Below are positions 7,754-19,524 of a stretch of 36,225 nucleotides of DNA, one piece after another. Position 1 is the first letter of the stretch, and each line of letters opens with the position of its first letter. Source of the DNA: Stutzerimonas stutzeri. Lineage in GTDB: Bacteria > Pseudomonadota > Gammaproteobacteria > Pseudomonadales > Pseudomonadaceae. The DNA lies in assembly GCF_013522825.1 (NCBI RefSeq), contig NZ_JAAMQZ010000044.1, positions 1 to 36,225 of the forward strand. Direction: 5' to 3'. Position numbers and translations under genes: made by a program. The notes below the pieces were generated by a model, which made no database searches, had not been told where the DNA came from, and worked only from the letters and a program-made list of their open reading frames with translations.

Positions 7754-8815
7754 TTACCCCGCCCTGCGCAGCAGCCATACCCCCGCCAGCGCACAGATGC
7801 CTGCCGGCACCAGCACCGCCATCAGTGGCGAGAAACCGAAAACCTGGCTGGCCGGGCCGAGCAGGTCCTGCAGGATACGGAAGACGAAGCCGACGATGAC
7901 GCCGGTAAAGATCCGCTGCCCGAGGGTGACCGAGCGCAACGGGCCGAAGATGAACGAGATGGCCAGCAACACCAGCGCCACCGTTACCACCGGCTGCAGG
8001 ACCTTGGTCCAGAACGCCAGCCAGTAGCGCCCATTGTTGAGCCCCTGCTCGCCGAGGTAATGGATATAGCGCCACAGCCCGGTGACCGACAACGCATCCG
8101 GCTCCATCACCACGGTTCCCAGCAGTTGCGGCGTCAGTTGCACATCCCAGCGCTCTTCAGCCGTGTTGACCACCTCGGTATGGTCGCCCCGAAAATGCGT
8201 CGTGGCGATATCAGTGAGTTGCCAATGGTCGTCCTGATAACGTGCACGCCGGGCGAAACTGGCCGACAGCAGCTGGCGCTGTGCATCGAAATTGTAGCGT
8301 GTCACACCCAGCAGCACCCCACCCGGCTGCACCGCGTTGACATGCACGAATTCCTCACCCTGCCGGTGCCAGAGCCCGCGCTTGCTGCTCTGCGCCTCGC
8401 CCGCTCCCTGCGCCATGGCGCGGCTGGCCTGGGCAATGTTCTCGCTCCAGGGTGCGAGATATTCACCAATCAGCACGCCGACCAGCAGCAGCAACAGCAT
8501 CGGCCTCATCACCGCCAGGACGATACGCCCCAGGGAAACACCCGCGGCCCGCATGATCGTCAGCTCGCTGTTGCTGGCGAGCATCCCCAGGCCGATGAGG
8601 CAACCGATCAGCGCTGCCATCGGCAACATTTCATAGACACGCGACGGCGTCGTGTAGAGCACGTAAAGCGCGGCATCCAGGATGCCGTAGCTGCCCTTCA
8701 CATCACCCAGCTCGTCGATAAAGGCAAACAACAATGCAAGCCCGACGATGATGCCAAGCACGGTCAGAATCGCCAGCAGGACATGGCTGCCGATATAGCG
8801 GTCGAGCTTACGCAT
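7754..8815 (-). CDS. lptG: LPS export ABC transporter permease LptG
   Basis: 353 aa from the ATG at 8815. It is an inner-membrane half of the LptB2FG transporter that extracts lipopolysaccharide and passes it to LptC/LptA. It starts MRKLDRYIGSHVL, typical of LptG. There are three N-terminal helices (about 13-35, 57-80 and 96-120), a periplasmic beta-jellyroll domain (about 130-260) and three C-terminal helices. The start codon overlaps the lptF stop by 8 bp (ATGCGTAA), indicating coupled translation. An in-frame start 39 bp upstream lies inside lptF and is less likely. Confidence 0.96.
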   Translation of the reverse strand: MRKLDRYIGSHVLLAILTVLGIIVGLALLFAFIDELGDVKGSYGILDAALYVLYTTPSRVYEMLPMAALIGCLIGLGMLASNSELTIMRAAGVSLGRIVLAVMRPMLLLLLVGVLIGEYLAPWSENIAQASRAMAQGAGEAQSSKRGLWHRQGEEFVHVNAVQPGGVLLGVTRYNFDAQRQLLSASFARRARYQDDHWQLTDIATTHFRGDHTEVVNTAEERWDVQLTPQLLGTVVMEPDALSVTGLWRYIHYLGEQGLNNGRYWLAFWTKVLQPVVTVALVLLAISFIFGPLRSVTLGQRIFTGVIVGFVFRILQDLLGPASQVFGFSPLMAVLVPAGICALAGVWLLRRAG

Positions 8816-9929
8816 GGCCCACCCCCGCCCCTGCACGTCGCTTGTCGAGGGCAAGTCTCAACGGTTCCCAGTAGAGCATCAGCATCCCGATCGAAAAGAA
8901 AATCCCGTGAACCCACCAGAGCCCCAGCGCCACCGGGATTCGCCCCTTGTCCAGCGCGCCCCGCGCGGCGACCAGCAGGGCCAGGTAGGTCATGTACAGC
9001 AGAATGGCCGGCAGCAGCTTGAGAAAGCGCCCCTGACGCGGATTCACCTTCGCCAGCGGCACCGCCAGCAAGGTGACGATGAACACCAGCAGCGGCAGCG
9101 ATAAACGCCATTGCAGCTCGGACTGCAGACGAATGTCATCACTGCCGAACAGCTCACGCGTAGGCAGTGCTTCGCGCTCGCTCAGTTCGATGCTGACCTC
9201 GGGCTTGGGCAGCAGGACGCCATAGGTGTCGTACTGGATCGCCCGGTAATTGGCCTGTCCGGGATTGCCGTCATAGCGATAGCCGTTTTCCAGAATCAGG
9301 TAACGGCTGCCATCGGCCTGGATTTCCTGACGCCCGCTTTCAGCCACCAGCACCGACAAGCCACGCGCTTCGCCGGTGGCCCTGGACAAGTTGGTTTCGG
9401 AAATGAAGATGCCGCCCAGTTGCGTGCGATCATGCGTCAGTTCTCGGGTATAGGTGACACGCGTGCCGTTGCGCAGAGTCTGAAAACGCCCGGGAACCAG
9501 AGTATCGAATTCGGTCAGCGAGTCCTGCTCGTTGAGGATGCGGTCAACCTCGGCAATACCCTGCGGCGCAAGACCCAGGCTCAACCAGCCAACCAGCACG
9601 GCTACCAGCGCCGCAGGCGCCAGGCTGTAAGCCAGCAGACGGCGCTGGCTCATGCCCGTCGCGGACAGCACGGTCATTTCGCTATCCAGATACAGCCTGC
9701 CGTAGGCCAGCAGAATGCCCAGAAACAGCCCCAGCGGCAGAATCAGTTGCAGGAAGCCCGGCAACCTGAACCCCATGATCATCAGCAGCACGCCCGGATC
9801 GAGCAGCCCCTGAGCAGCCTGAGCCAGATATTTGATGAAGCGACCACTCATGATGATCACCAGCAGCACCGCACTCACGGCGCTCAGGGTGATCAGCAAC
9901 TCACGGGACAGGTAACGAAAGACGATCAA
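8808..9929 (-). CDS. lptF: LPS export ABC transporter permease LptF
   Basis: 373 aa from a TTG at 9929. It is the partner permease of LptG. The N-terminus IVFRYLSRELLITLSAVSAV and the following IIMSGRFIKYLAQAAQG are characteristic of LptF. The layout is six helices split 3+3 around a periplasmic jellyroll. GGAG lies 8 bp upstream of the TTG, whereas the in-frame GTG at 9938 overlaps that GGAG and so has no room for it. Pseudomonad LptF proteins normally begin MIVFRYL, which also favours TTG. It is divergent from pepA, the usual pseudomonad arrangement. Confidence 0.94.
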   Translation of the reverse strand: MIVFRYLSRELLITLSAVSAVLLVIIMSGRFIKYLAQAAQGLLDPGVLLMIMGFRLPGFLQLILPLGLFLGILLAYGRLYLDSEMTVLSATGMSQRRLLAYSLAPAALVAVLVGWLSLGLAPQGIAEVDRILNEQDSLTEFDTLVPGRFQTLRNGTRVTYTRELTHDRTQLGGIFISETNLSRATGEARGLSVLVAESGRQEIQADGSRYLILENGYRYDGNPGQANYRAIQYDTYGVLLPKPEVSIELSEREALPTRELFGSDDIRLQSELQWRLSLPLLVFIVTLLAVPLAKVNPRQGRFLKLLPAILLYMTYLALLVAARGALDKGRIPVALGLWWVHGIFFSIGMLMLYWEPLRLALDKRRAGAGVGHA

Positions 9930-10115
9930 ACCGGACACTCCAGGGTTGTCAGGCTCCGGCGGCTACGCTCACACTAGCCGCTACGCAGCCGGCCCGCACG
10001 CAGCAGTCACTGAAAATCGATACACGGATTTACAGACGACACGCCAGACGAACCACCGAAAACAAGCCCGGCATTATCCTGCAAACCCGACTCTTTGTCT
10101 TGGGGACTCGACACC

Positions 10116-11603
10116 ATGCAATTTGTTGTAAAAACCACCAAAGCGCCCGCAACCAAAACCGCCACTCTGGTCCTGCCGGTTGGCGAAGACCTCGTCCTTG
10201 GCGAGATCGCGCAAAGTGTGGATGCCGCCAGCGCCGGCGCCATCACAGCGACCCTCAAGCGCGGAGACCTGCAGGGCAAGCCGGGGCAAACCCTGCTGCT
10301 CCAGCAACTGCCTGGCATCAAGGCCGAACGTGTATTGCTGGTGGGCATCGGCAAGGCCGATGAGCTCGATGCGCGCCAGTGGCGCAAGGTAGCGGGCGCC
10401 ATCTCCGGCGCCCTGAAGAATCTCGGCGGCAGCGATGCGACCCTCGCTCTGCAGGACGCGCAGCTCAAGGACCGCGACAGCTACGCGCGCACCCGCCTGC
10501 TGGTGGAAGCCCTCGCCGGTGGCCAGTACGTCTTCGACCAGTTCAAGAGCAAAAAAGCCGATGCCCACCCACTGAGTCGGATCACCCTGCTCAGCGACAA
10601 GGCCGAACAAACCCAGGTCGAACGGGCCGCCAGCCATGCCCAAGCCATCACCGCAGGGATGAACTTCGCCCGTGACCTGGGCAACCTGCCGCCCAACATC
10701 TGCCACCCCAACTATGTCGCCGAGCAGGCTAAAAAGCTGGGCAAGGCCTTCAAGGGCCTGAAGGTCGAGGTGCTGGATGAGAAGAAACTGCGCGAACTGG
10801 GCGCAGGCTCGTTCCTCGCCGTATCCCAGGGCAGCGACCAGCCCGGCTGCATGGTGGTGATGCAATACAACGGCGGCAAGAAAGGTGATCAGCCCTATGC
10901 GCTGGTGGGCAAGGGCATCACCTTCGACACCGGTGGCATCAGCCTCAAGCCCGGCCAGGGCATGGATGAAATGAAGTACGACATGTGCGGCGCCGCCAGC
11001 GTACTCGGCACCTTGCGCGCCGCGCTGGAACTGCAGCTGCCGATCAATCTGGTGGCCGTGCTGGCCTGCGCGGAGAACATGCCCGGCGGCGGCGCCACCC
11101 GCCCCGGCGACATCGTCACCAGCATGAGCGGGCAGACCGTCGAGATCCTCAACACCGATGCCGAAGGTCGCCTGGTGCTCTGCGACGCCCTGACCTACAT
11201 CGAGCGCTTCAAGCCGCGCGCAGTGATCGACGTCGCCACCCTTACCGGCGCCTGCATCGTTGCCTTGGGCAGCCAGACCTCCGGCCTGCTGAGCAATGAC
11301 GACGAACTGGCTCGCCAGTTGCTGGACGCCGGTCGCAACGCCGACGACCGCGCCTGGCAGTTGCCGCTGTTCGATGACTACCAGGAACAGCTGGACAGCC
11401 CCTTCGCCGATATCGCCAACATCGGCGGGCCCAAGGCGGGCACTATCACCGCCGCCTGTTTCCTCTCGCGCTTTACCAAGGGCTATTCCTGGGCGCACCT
11501 GGATATCGCCGGCACCGCCTGGATCAGTGGCGGCAAGGAAAAGGGCGCAACCGGGCGACCGGTGCCGCTGCTCACCCAGTACCTGCTGGATCGGATCGCG
11601 TGA
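10116..11603 (+). CDS. pepA: Leucyl aminopeptidase (PepA/cytosol aminopeptidase, M17)
   Basis: 495 aa. A hexameric two-metal exopeptidase that removes N-terminal residues; PepA homologues also bind DNA in Xer recombination and in carAB or alginate-gene control. The metal-binding core is clear: KGITFDTGGISLKPG (about 265-279), MKYDMCGAASV and the signature NTDAEGRLVL (about 345-355). The start at 10116 (MQFVVKT) follows GGGGA by 8 bp. An antisense frame over nearly the whole gene is an artefact of GC-rich codon use. holC follows after 30 bp. Confidence 0.97.
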   Translation: MQFVVKTTKAPATKTATLVLPVGEDLVLGEIAQSVDAASAGAITATLKRGDLQGKPGQTLLLQQLPGIKAERVLLVGIGKADELDARQWRKVAGAISGALKNLGGSDATLALQDAQLKDRDSYARTRLLVEALAGGQYVFDQFKSKKADAHPLSRITLLSDKAEQTQVERAASHAQAITAGMNFARDLGNLPPNICHPNYVAEQAKKLGKAFKGLKVEVLDEKKLRELGAGSFLAVSQGSDQPGCMVVMQYNGGKKGDQPYALVGKGITFDTGGISLKPGQGMDEMKYDMCGAASVLGTLRAALELQLPINLVAVLACAENMPGGGATRPGDIVTSMSGQTVEILNTDAEGRLVLCDALTYIERFKPRAVIDVATLTGACIVALGSQTSGLLSNDDELARQLLDAGRNADDRAWQLPLFDDYQEQLDSPFADIANIGGPKAGTITAACFLSRFTKGYSWAHLDIAGTAWISGGKEKGATGRPVPLLTQYLLDRIA

Positions 11604-11633
11604 GATGAGCCGGACAGTTGACGGAACGCCGGC

Positions 11634-12053
11634 ATGACGCGCATCGAGTTCTACGTATTGCCGGACAGCACCGCGTCCGGTCGCGCCAGGGCGGCCTGTC
11701 AGCTGGCCGGCAAGGGCTGGCAGCATGGCCTGGCGGTGTTCATCCGCTGCCAGGATGCCGCGCAATGCGCCGAGCTGGATGAGCTGCTCTGGCGCTTTCG
11801 CGCCGAGCGCTTCATCCCTCACGAGCGCTACGAACAGGACCCGCAAGCCCCGGTCGTGATCGGCCTGGAGCAGCCACCGGCAACCAGCCAGGGCCTGCTG
11901 ATCAACCTCGCCCAGACGCTATCGCCGCATATCGACGACTTCAGTCGGGTCATCGAGATCGTCAATCAGCAGCCGGAGTTGCTCAACGCCTGTCGCGAAA
12001 ACTTTCGCCTGTATCACCAGCGGGGCTATGATCCAAAACGCGTCGAACTGTGA
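11634..12053 (+). CDS. holC: DNA polymerase III chi subunit
   Basis: 139 aa, usual for HolC. Chi connects the clamp loader (through psi) to single-stranded DNA-binding protein. Recognisable parts are TRIEFYVLPDS at the N-terminus, the CQLAGKGWQHGLAVFIRC core, ELLWRFRAERFIPHE (E-LLW-F---FIPH is strongly conserved in the family) and the C-terminal YHQRGYDPKRVEL tail. It sits between pepA and valS, as in E. coli and most pseudomonads. Confidence 0.94.
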   Translation: MTRIEFYVLPDSTASGRARAACQLAGKGWQHGLAVFIRCQDAAQCAELDELLWRFRAERFIPHERYEQDPQAPVVIGLEQPPATSQGLLINLAQTLSPHIDDFSRVIEIVNQQPELLNACRENFRLYHQRGYDPKRVEL

Positions 12054-12123
12054 ATCTCGTCGCAATTTTCCCCAACCCGCCACCAGTCGCCAGGATGCGC
12101 TACTGCCCGGAACTCTCTTGATA

Positions 12124-12495
12124 ATGACGTCCACATCTCCGCCCAGACCTGCGCACCTGCTCGACGAGCTGGAATCCATTCGCGCCCTGCTCGGCGACGA
12201 GCATGATTCACTGGATGAGCCCCTGGACCCTGACAGCATCCCTCTGCTGTCGGAAGTCGTCGAACCCACCGCACCTGCCCAGCAATCTGTCCAGCCGCCG
12301 GACGAGCCACGCGAACCGGCTGTACGCACGGCTTTTCGCACCTTGGCCGAACGCCACCTCGACCATGAGCTGCGCACCGCGGCACAGCTTATTCTGCAGG
12401 AAGTGATCGACGATTTCGTGCCGCACATCGAGGCCGAACTCAAACGCCGCCTGGAGAGCCGCGCCGAGCAACTGATCCGCTCGCCTCGCCCCTGA
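12124..12495 (+). CDS. Conserved hypothetical protein between holC and valS
   Basis: 123 aa from the ATG at 12124. The N-terminal half is proline-rich, acidic and probably disordered; the C-terminal half (about 65-118) is predicted helical and charged, with RTLAERHLDHELRTAAQ and FVPHIEAELKRRLESRAEQ. No catalytic motif or membrane segment is seen. Proteins of this size occupy the same holC-valS gap in other pseudomonads, as I recall. An in-frame ATG at 12028 would overlap holC and add low-complexity residues; no strong Shine-Dalgarno sequence decides between them. Function unknown. Confidence 0.7.
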   Translation: MTSTSPPRPAHLLDELESIRALLGDEHDSLDEPLDPDSIPLLSEVVEPTAPAQQSVQPPDEPREPAVRTAFRTLAERHLDHELRTAAQLILQEVIDDFVPHIEAELKRRLESRAEQLIRSPRP

Positions 12496-12607
12496 AACGC
12501 AGGCAAGGCGCCAGGCCAGCAATTAAAGGCAGCTGATTCCGCCACTTCGGCACTTTGCCTTTATACTCTCCGGTTTTTCCGATCAGCCGTTCTAAGGGTC
12601 CCGCCGA

Positions 12608-15442
<2,835 letters not shown>

Positions 15443-15450
15443 CCAGGCCC

Positions 15451-15480
15451 GACCGCAACGGCTGCGCAGCCGTTGCGGTC
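15451..15480 (+). terminator. Perfect 30-bp palindromic hairpin after valS
   Basis: GACCGCAACGGCTG is followed by CG and then by its exact reverse complement, giving a 14-15-bp GC-rich stem 8 bp after the valS stop. There is no T-tract beyond TCATT, so it may act as a weak intrinsic terminator or an mRNA 3' stabiliser. Confidence 0.7.
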
Positions 15481-15574
15481 TCATTCCAGCGCCCTGTTCT
15501 GCCAATCACCGTGGCAATGCCTTCCGACTGCCAGCCAAAGCCTTGAGTCAGTTTGAATCGCTCTTGATTAGTGA

Positions 15575-15603
15575 CAAGTTATTACCAAGACCTGACGTAC
15601 AAT
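15575..15603 (+). promoter_or_regulatory. Possible promoter of nhaD
   Basis: TACAAT at 15598-15603 is a good -10 box. The hexamer 17 bp upstream is CAAGTT (15575-15580), a poor -35. A start near 15610 would give a leader of about 250 nt before the nhaD ATG. Confidence 0.35.
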
Positions 15604-15609
15604 ATGCCG

Positions 15610-15863
15610 CCTACAAAATCCTAATAGCAATTGGCAGGCCGAGCCAACGCAGAAGCTGTACGACATGAAGCAAGCCCCGCACCACAGCGCCCTCTACCGG
15701 GCAGCCGTATGCGCAGCCGTCACGCGCAGGTAGTCATCTCTCCGTATACGGCTACTGCCTTGTTTCACTCGCAAAGCCCACCGCCATTTTGAGCCTGCCA
15801 ACTACCGAGCCTGTTTCGACAGTCCGAAGGGCCGGTCCGGTTTCTCAAGATGGAGTCCCTCCG
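15610..15863 (+). promoter_or_regulatory. Structured leader of nhaD, candidate cis-regulatory RNA
   Basis: About 250 non-coding bases precede the nhaD start. The clearest element is a long hairpin: GGCAGCCGTAT at 15701-15711 pairs with ATACGGCT and CTGCC at about 15746-15760, with a short bulge, and encloses a further GCGCAG/CACGCGC-rich region. GGCAGGCC and GGGCC segments around it could form additional stems. A long structured leader before a Na+/H+ antiporter gene suggests ion or pH control in cis. I cannot match it to a named riboswitch family from sequence alone. Confidence 0.4.
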
Positions 15864-17246
15864 ATGTATGCGCTCATGGCTGTTGTGTTTGTTCTGGGCT
15901 ATTTCTGCATAGCCTTCGAACACCCGTTGAAAATAGATAAGGCCGCCGCCGCGATTCTGACTGCAGTATTGACCTGGACCGTGTTGATACTGGGCGCCGA
16001 TAGCATATTGCCGCTGCTGCAACCGGGCACTCACAATCCGGGCGATTCATCGGCCGTTGTAGTGAACGAACTGCGCCACCATCTGGGCGAAATCTCCGAG
16101 ATTCTGTTCTTTCTGCTCGGTGCGATGACCATCGTCGAGCTGATCGACTCTCATGAGGGCTTCAAGGCCATCACCGACCGCATCCAGACGCGCAAGCGCG
16201 TGCATCTGTTGTGGATCATCGGCTTCCTGACCTTCTTCCTGTCTGCAGCGCTGGACAACCTGACCACCACCATCGTCATGGTTTCGCTGCTGCGCAAGCT
16301 GATCCGTGGCCGTCCGGAGCGCTGGCTCTATGTCGGTATTGTGGTTATCGCAGCCAACGCCGGCGGTGCCTGGTCGCCCATCGGAGACGTGACCACCACC
16401 ATGCTCTGGATCGGCGGTCAGATCACCGCATCCGGCGTCATCACCGGCCTGTTCCTGCCGAGCCTGGTCTGCCTGCTGGTGCCGCTGATCATTCTCAGCT
16501 TCCGCCTGCATGGCGAGGCGCCACGCCCCCGTGCCCGCGCTCACCTGGCCGAGAAGCTGCCGCCGACTACCACGCCGTTCGAGCGCAAGCTGGTGCTGGG
16601 CCTTGGGCTCGGCGCCCTGCTGTTCGTGCCGATCTTCAAGACCGTAACGCACCTGCCACCCTATATGGGCATCCTCTTCGGCCTGGGTGTGCTCTGGGTT
16701 ACCACCGAGTTCATCCATCGCAACAAGCACGCCGACCACAAGCACCCACTCTCGGTAGTCGGCGTACTGCGCAAGGTCGACACACCCAGCGTGCTGTTCT
16801 TCCTCGGCATCCTGCTGGCGGTTTCCGCACTGGCCACCGCAGGCCACCTGACCCAGGTCGCCACCGCGCTGCGTGAAACCTTCGGTCATATCTACGCGAT
16901 CAACTACGCCATCGGCCTGCTTTCGGCGATTGTGGACAACGTGCCGCTGGTGGCCGGCTCGATGAAAATGTATCCGCTGGTCAGCCCGGCCACACTGGCT
17001 GGAGCAGCCCCGGCAGAAGTCGACTGGCTGTCGCAGTTCGTCATCGATGGGCACTTCTGGGAGATGCTCGCCTACTGTGCAGGCACCGGTGGCAGCACAC
17101 TGATCATCGGCTCCGCTGCCGGAGTGGCAGCGATGGGCATGGAGAAGATCAGCTTCACCTGGTACGTCAAGCGCGTCAGCCTGCTGGCCTTCCTCGGTTA
17201 CACTGGCGGCGTAGTGACCTATATCGGCATGCTCGCCCTGCGGTAA
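15864..17246 (+). CDS. nhaD: Sodium:proton antiporter, NhaD type
   Basis: 460 aa from the ATG at 15864, which has GGAG 8 bp upstream; a longer TTG-initiated frame lacks this. NhaD (ion-transporter superfamily, CitMHS-like fold) exports Na+/Li+ in exchange for H+ at alkaline pH. The protein is almost all membrane helix, starting MYALMAVVFVLGYFCIAFEHPLKIDKAA. It carries the strongly conserved SAALDNLTTTIVMVSLLRKL and GGAWSPIGDVTTTMLWI segments, and in the second half LLSAIVDNVPLVAGSMKMY, plus GTGGSTLIIGSAAGVAAMGME. The paired -DN- helical breaks mark the ion path. Cations may regulate it through its leader. Confidence 0.92.
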   Translation: MYALMAVVFVLGYFCIAFEHPLKIDKAAAAILTAVLTWTVLILGADSILPLLQPGTHNPGDSSAVVVNELRHHLGEISEILFFLLGAMTIVELIDSHEGFKAITDRIQTRKRVHLLWIIGFLTFFLSAALDNLTTTIVMVSLLRKLIRGRPERWLYVGIVVIAANAGGAWSPIGDVTTTMLWIGGQITASGVITGLFLPSLVCLLVPLIILSFRLHGEAPRPRARAHLAEKLPPTTTPFERKLVLGLGLGALLFVPIFKTVTHLPPYMGILFGLGVLWVTTEFIHRNKHADHKHPLSVVGVLRKVDTPSVLFFLGILLAVSALATAGHLTQVATALRETFGHIYAINYAIGLLSAIVDNVPLVAGSMKMYPLVSPATLAGAAPAEVDWLSQFVIDGHFWEMLAYCAGTGGSTLIIGSAAGVAAMGMEKISFTWYVKRVSLLAFLGYTGGVVTYIGMLALR

Positions 17247-17301
17247 GGCGGTCTTCGCGGGCCGTGGCAGGATTGCAGTCGCCACGGCCCGAGGACCGGC
17301 A

Positions 17302-17598
17302 ATGACCGTCAGCAAGACCAAAACCAGTTTCTATCGACGCCTCTACGTCGCCTGGCTGATCGACAGCGGCACGGCCACCAGCGTTCCGGCGCTGATGGCC
17401 GTGACCGGCATGCCCCGGCGCACCGCCCAGGACACCCTGGCCGCACTCTCCGACCTCGATATCGATTGCCGCTTCGTCCAGGATGACGGCGAACGCCATA
17501 ACGCCGGCCACTATCGCATCCATGACTGGGGCGCCATCGACCGCCAGTGGATCGAGCGCAACCTGGCGCAACTCAAGTCTATCCTCGGCTATCCCTGA
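17302..17598 (+). CDS. Winged-helix DNA-binding domain protein
   Basis: 98 aa, small and soluble. Residues about 10-60 look like a winged helix-turn-helix: YVAWLIDSGTATSVPALM, then TGMPRRTAQDTLAALSDL as the recognition helix region, then the wing with CRFVQDDGERHNAGHYRIHDWG. This matches the short HTH_43-type family found in pseudomonads and vibrios. Target and ligand are unknown. It lies 55 bp after nhaD and 14 bp before the SLC13 gene on the same strand, so it could regulate either transporter or act elsewhere. Confidence 0.8.
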   Translation: MTVSKTKTSFYRRLYVAWLIDSGTATSVPALMAVTGMPRRTAQDTLAALSDLDIDCRFVQDDGERHNAGHYRIHDWGAIDRQWIERNLAQLKSILGYP

Positions 17599-17612
17599 TC
17601 TTGCATCCCGCC

Positions 17613-19442
17613 ATGAATTTCGATCTGCTGCTGGTTCTCGCCCTGCTGGCCACCTGTGTCGGGCTGTTCGTCATCAACAAACCGCGCATGGACGTGGTCG
17701 CAGTGCTGGCGATGGTCGCCCTGCCGCTGACCGGCATCATCAGCATCAACGAGGCGCTGGCCGGTTTCAGTGACCCCAGTGTGGTGCTGATCGCCGCCCT
17801 ATTCGTGATCGGCAACGGCCTGGTACGCACCGGGGTCGCCTATCGCCTCGGCAACTGGCTGGTGCGCTCGGCGGGCAGCAGCGAAACCCGTCTGCTGATC
17901 CTGCTGATGCTTGCCGTGGCGGGACTGGGCTCGGTGATGAGCTCCACCGGCGTGGTGGCGATCTTCATTCCCGTGGTGCTGAGCATCGCCGCGCGGATGG
18001 AGGTTTCGCCGCGCCGGCTGATGATGCCGCTGGCGTTCGCCGGGCTGATCAGCGGCATGCTGACCCTGGTGGCGACACCGCCGAACATGGTGGTACACAG
18101 CGAACTGCGACGCGCCGGATTGGACGGCTTTGCCTTTTTCAGCTTCGCCCCCATTGGCCTGACAGTGCTGGTACTGGGCATCGGCTATATGCTGCTGGCC
18201 CGGCGCTGGCTCGGCGGCGATACCGTGCAGGAAGTGGCTGTCGAGCAGCGCGACACGCTGGATATCCTTGCCCGGCGCTACCGCCTGCCTGAACGCGAGC
18301 GGCGACTGCGCGTGCTGCCCGGTTCGATCCTGGCCAACCAGGCGCTGGATGAGCTGAAACTGCGCAGCCAGTACGGCATCAACGTGATCGCCATCGAACG
18401 GCAACACAAGTTTCGCAGGCTGCTGCTGATCGCCACCGGCAATACCGAGCTTTTCGTCGGTGATGTGCTGCTGGTGGACCTGGCCAGCCCGGCCATCGGC
18501 CTGCTGGGCGCCTATCAGGAGCTCGGTGTCGAGTCGCTGCAGCTGGGCGATTCCTACTACGGCGACTATGCCAACGAACTGGGGCTGGCCGAGGTGGCGT
18601 TGCCGCCGGACTCGCGCCTGCCGGGCAAGACCATCCAGCAGCTGGGCTTTCGCAGCACCTACAAGCTCAACGTGGTCGGTGTGCGCCGGCAGCATCAGGC
18701 GCTGGAAGGCGTACTGGTGGACGAGAAGCTGAAACCTGCCGACACCTTGTTGGTGGCCGGCAGCTGGAAACACATTCATCGCCTGCAGGGGCTCAGCCGC
18801 GACTTCCTGGTGCTCAGCCTGCCCGCCGAAATCGACGACGTGGCCCCCGCCGCCAGCCGTGCACCTTTCGCCCTGCTGGGCCTGGCGGTGATGGTCGGCC
18901 TGATGGTCAGCGGGCTGGTGCCCAATGTGCTGGCCGCGCTGATCGGCTGCCTGGTGATGGGGCTGTTCCACTGTATCGATATGGACAGCGCCTACAAGTC
19001 CATTCACTGGCAGAGCCTGGTGCTGATCGTCGGCATGCTGCCCTTTGCCCTGGCGCTGGAGAAAACCGGCGGCATCGCGCTGGCGGTGTCCGGCCTGATA
19101 GGCCTGTTCGGCGATGCCGGGCCGCATGCGCTGCTGGCCTGCCTGTTCCTGCTCACTGCGGTCATCGGCCTGTTCATATCCAATACCGCCACTGCCGTGC
19201 TGATGGCGCCGGTGGCGGTATCCATCGCGGCACAGCTGGATGCGTCGCCCTATCCCTTTGCGATGATCGTCGCGCTGGCGGCCTCGGCAGCCTTCATGAC
19301 ACCGATCTCGTCCCCGGTGAACACTCTGGTGCTGGGGCCGGGACAGTACCGTTTCGGCGATTTCGTGCGTGTCGGCGTGCCCTTTACGCTGCTGGTAATG
19401 CTGGTTTCGGTTGTTCTGGTACCCAGGCTCTTTCCCTTGTAG
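17613..19442 (+). CDS. SLC13/DASS-family permease with two RCK-C (TrkA-C) domains
   Basis: 609 aa from the ATG at 17613. The N-terminal half has about five membrane helices starting MNFDLLLVLALLATCVGLFVI, with the conserved MSSTGVVAIFIPVVLSIA and TLVATPPNMVVHSEL. Two soluble RCK-C modules follow (about 220-300 and 310-395, each ending in a GD/AD-LLV strand), then a second membrane half with SNTATAVLMAPVAVSIAAQL and FMTPISSPVNTLVLGPG. This duplicated permease with central TrkA-C domains is typical of the SLC13 subgroup often annotated as anion permeases (sulfate, dicarboxylate) or Na+ symporters. The substrate cannot be read from sequence; the neighbouring nhaD hints at Na+ coupling. Confidence 0.88.
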   Translation: MNFDLLLVLALLATCVGLFVINKPRMDVVAVLAMVALPLTGIISINEALAGFSDPSVVLIAALFVIGNGLVRTGVAYRLGNWLVRSAGSSETRLLILLMLAVAGLGSVMSSTGVVAIFIPVVLSIAARMEVSPRRLMMPLAFAGLISGMLTLVATPPNMVVHSELRRAGLDGFAFFSFAPIGLTVLVLGIGYMLLARRWLGGDTVQEVAVEQRDTLDILARRYRLPERERRLRVLPGSILANQALDELKLRSQYGINVIAIERQHKFRRLLLIATGNTELFVGDVLLVDLASPAIGLLGAYQELGVESLQLGDSYYGDYANELGLAEVALPPDSRLPGKTIQQLGFRSTYKLNVVGVRRQHQALEGVLVDEKLKPADTLLVAGSWKHIHRLQGLSRDFLVLSLPAEIDDVAPAASRAPFALLGLAVMVGLMVSGLVPNVLAALIGCLVMGLFHCIDMDSAYKSIHWQSLVLIVGMLPFALALEKTGGIALAVSGLIGLFGDAGPHALLACLFLLTAVIGLFISNTATAVLMAPVAVSIAAQLDASPYPFAMIVALAASAAFMTPISSPVNTLVLGPGQYRFGDFVRVGVPFTLLVMLVSVVLVPRLFPL

Positions 19443-19524
19443 GCTTCGCGCACTCAATAAAAAGTGGCATGTCATGGCGCTGTCTCTAGCGCTACTCTCG
19501 TCGTTTTACAGAACAAGAACGCTC

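Noticed and set aside
7493..9022. 509-codon plus-strand frame across the RDD gene end, repeats and lptG
   Set aside because: It runs through repeats and opposite to lptG, with an arginine/proline/glutamine-rich translation; not a real gene.
10074..11846. A 590-codon open frame antisense to pepA
   Set aside because: Same shadow effect of GC-rich coding DNA; pepA has all active-site motifs.
17799..19475. Long antisense frame over the SLC13 permease gene
   Set aside because: Translation is Gln/His-rich without any domain, and the opposite strand encodes a clear membrane protein.
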